The notes beneath the pieces were generated by a model that had not been told where the DNA came from, made no database searches, and saw only the letters and a program-made list of their open reading frames with translations. This document shows, piece after piece, positions 63,582 through 64,000 of a stretch of 64,000 nucleotides of DNA. The stretch covers positions 9,171,392-9,235,391 of the forward strand of contig LR746265.1 of assembly GCA_902729315.2 (NCBI GenBank). The letters run 5' to 3'. How positions within the stretch are numbered: the stretch's first letter is position 1; every line of letters starts with the position of its first letter. The stretch is from Spirodela intermedia (Eukaryota; Streptophyta; Magnoliopsida; Alismatales; Araceae). The translations under genes and the position numbers were made by a program.

Positions 63582-64000
63582 GAGATCCTCATCAAGTGGC
63601 AACAGCTACCCGACTTTGAAGCCATTTGGGAACTGGTTTCTGCCCTCCAGCTCAATTACCCTGCCTTCCACTTTAGGACAAGGTGGAACAGATGGGGGGT
63701 TATTGTTAGGCTCTTTCCTAGTTCTCCATTTGGGTCACTTATTGGGCCTGAGCAAGGACCAACGACCCAAACCCGTTTTGGAATTAGTTACCACCGTAAA
63801 AGAAAGAATGATGTAAGGGAGGACTGAGGGCAAGTTGGCCCGTGGCCCACTTATAGAGTAAGGGTACAAGGTCCCGTGAGACCCCCACTTTGGGGCACTT
63901 TTGGAAGAAGTCAGTAGGAGAGGGGTGCTCTCGAACTCGTCCCCGTGCTCTAAGGTTTCCTCCGGAAACCCCTTTCTGTTCTGTTTCTCTTGGTTATATT
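63582..64000 (+). mobile_element. 3' end of a second Ty3/gypsy retrotransposon, running off the right edge
   Basis: The plus strand encodes EILIKWQQLPDFEAIWE (chromodomain-like integrase end, from 63582), then a purine-rich GATGGGGGG and an LTR starting TGTTAGGCTC at 63704 that continues past 64000. Its part at about 63870-63990 matches the reverse complement of 61740-61850, including GGGGCACTTTTGGAAGAAGT and TTTCCTCCGGAAACCC. A TGA lies in the frame just before the chromodomain, so it too is non-functional. Confidence 0.8.

Noticed and set aside
1-64000. CRISPR array, operon-like cluster, phage or bacterial mobile system
   Set aside because: Spliced plant genes throughout; only simple repeats and plant retroelements are seen, with no spaced direct-repeat array.

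Overview
The window is nuclear DNA of a flowering plant. The genes have many GT-AG introns, one R2R3-MYB gene carries a miR159 target site, plant-only families occur (SKS, BRX, NUDT8, LPEAT2), and Ty3/gypsy and copia remnants and long (CT)n/(GA)n tracts are present. GC-rich first exons in AT-rich surroundings suggest a monocot, but I cannot name the species. Coding models were built by reading exon translations and checking that splice sites and reading phases agree; no alignment was run.

Layout from left to right: (1) a SKU5-similar multicopper-oxidase-like gene (-), whose 3' part lies off the left edge; (2) a 14-exon RAD16/RAD5-type SNF2 helicase with a RING finger (-, 6686-18742), with two solo LTRs in its introns and a GC-AG intron inside the DEAH box; (3) a GAMYB-type MYB (-, 21442-23139); (4) a single-exon STN1 telomere-capping gene (-, 28228-28800); (5) head to head with it, a CAT9-like cationic amino acid transporter (+, 29034-37690); (6) convergent with CAT9, a short BREVIS RADIX-like gene (-, 38438-40116); (7) an URT1-type RNA uridylyltransferase (+, 45686-50903); (8) a NUDT8-like Nudix hydrolase (+, 52303-55501); (9) the 3' half of an LPEAT2-like lysophospholipid acyltransferase with EF-hands (-, 56484-60861), whose 5' exons are off the right edge or beyond inserted retrotransposon fragments.

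These are ordinary single-copy housekeeping and regulatory genes. They do not form an operon or a visible pathway. The spaces between them (18.7-21.4, 23.1-28.1 and 40.1-45.7 kb) are AT-rich with little recognisable content. The right end (61.6-64.0 kb) holds two Ty3/gypsy 3' ends (chromodomain, polypurine tract and LTR) in inverted orientation.

I found no convincing undescribed system. The most useful observations are gene-structural: the GC-AG intron splitting the helicase motif II, an in-frame alternative 3' splice site in NUDT8 that looks like a copy of the exon start, the compact STN1/CAT9 divergent promoter, the miR159 site, and the decayed retroelements with a target-site duplication.
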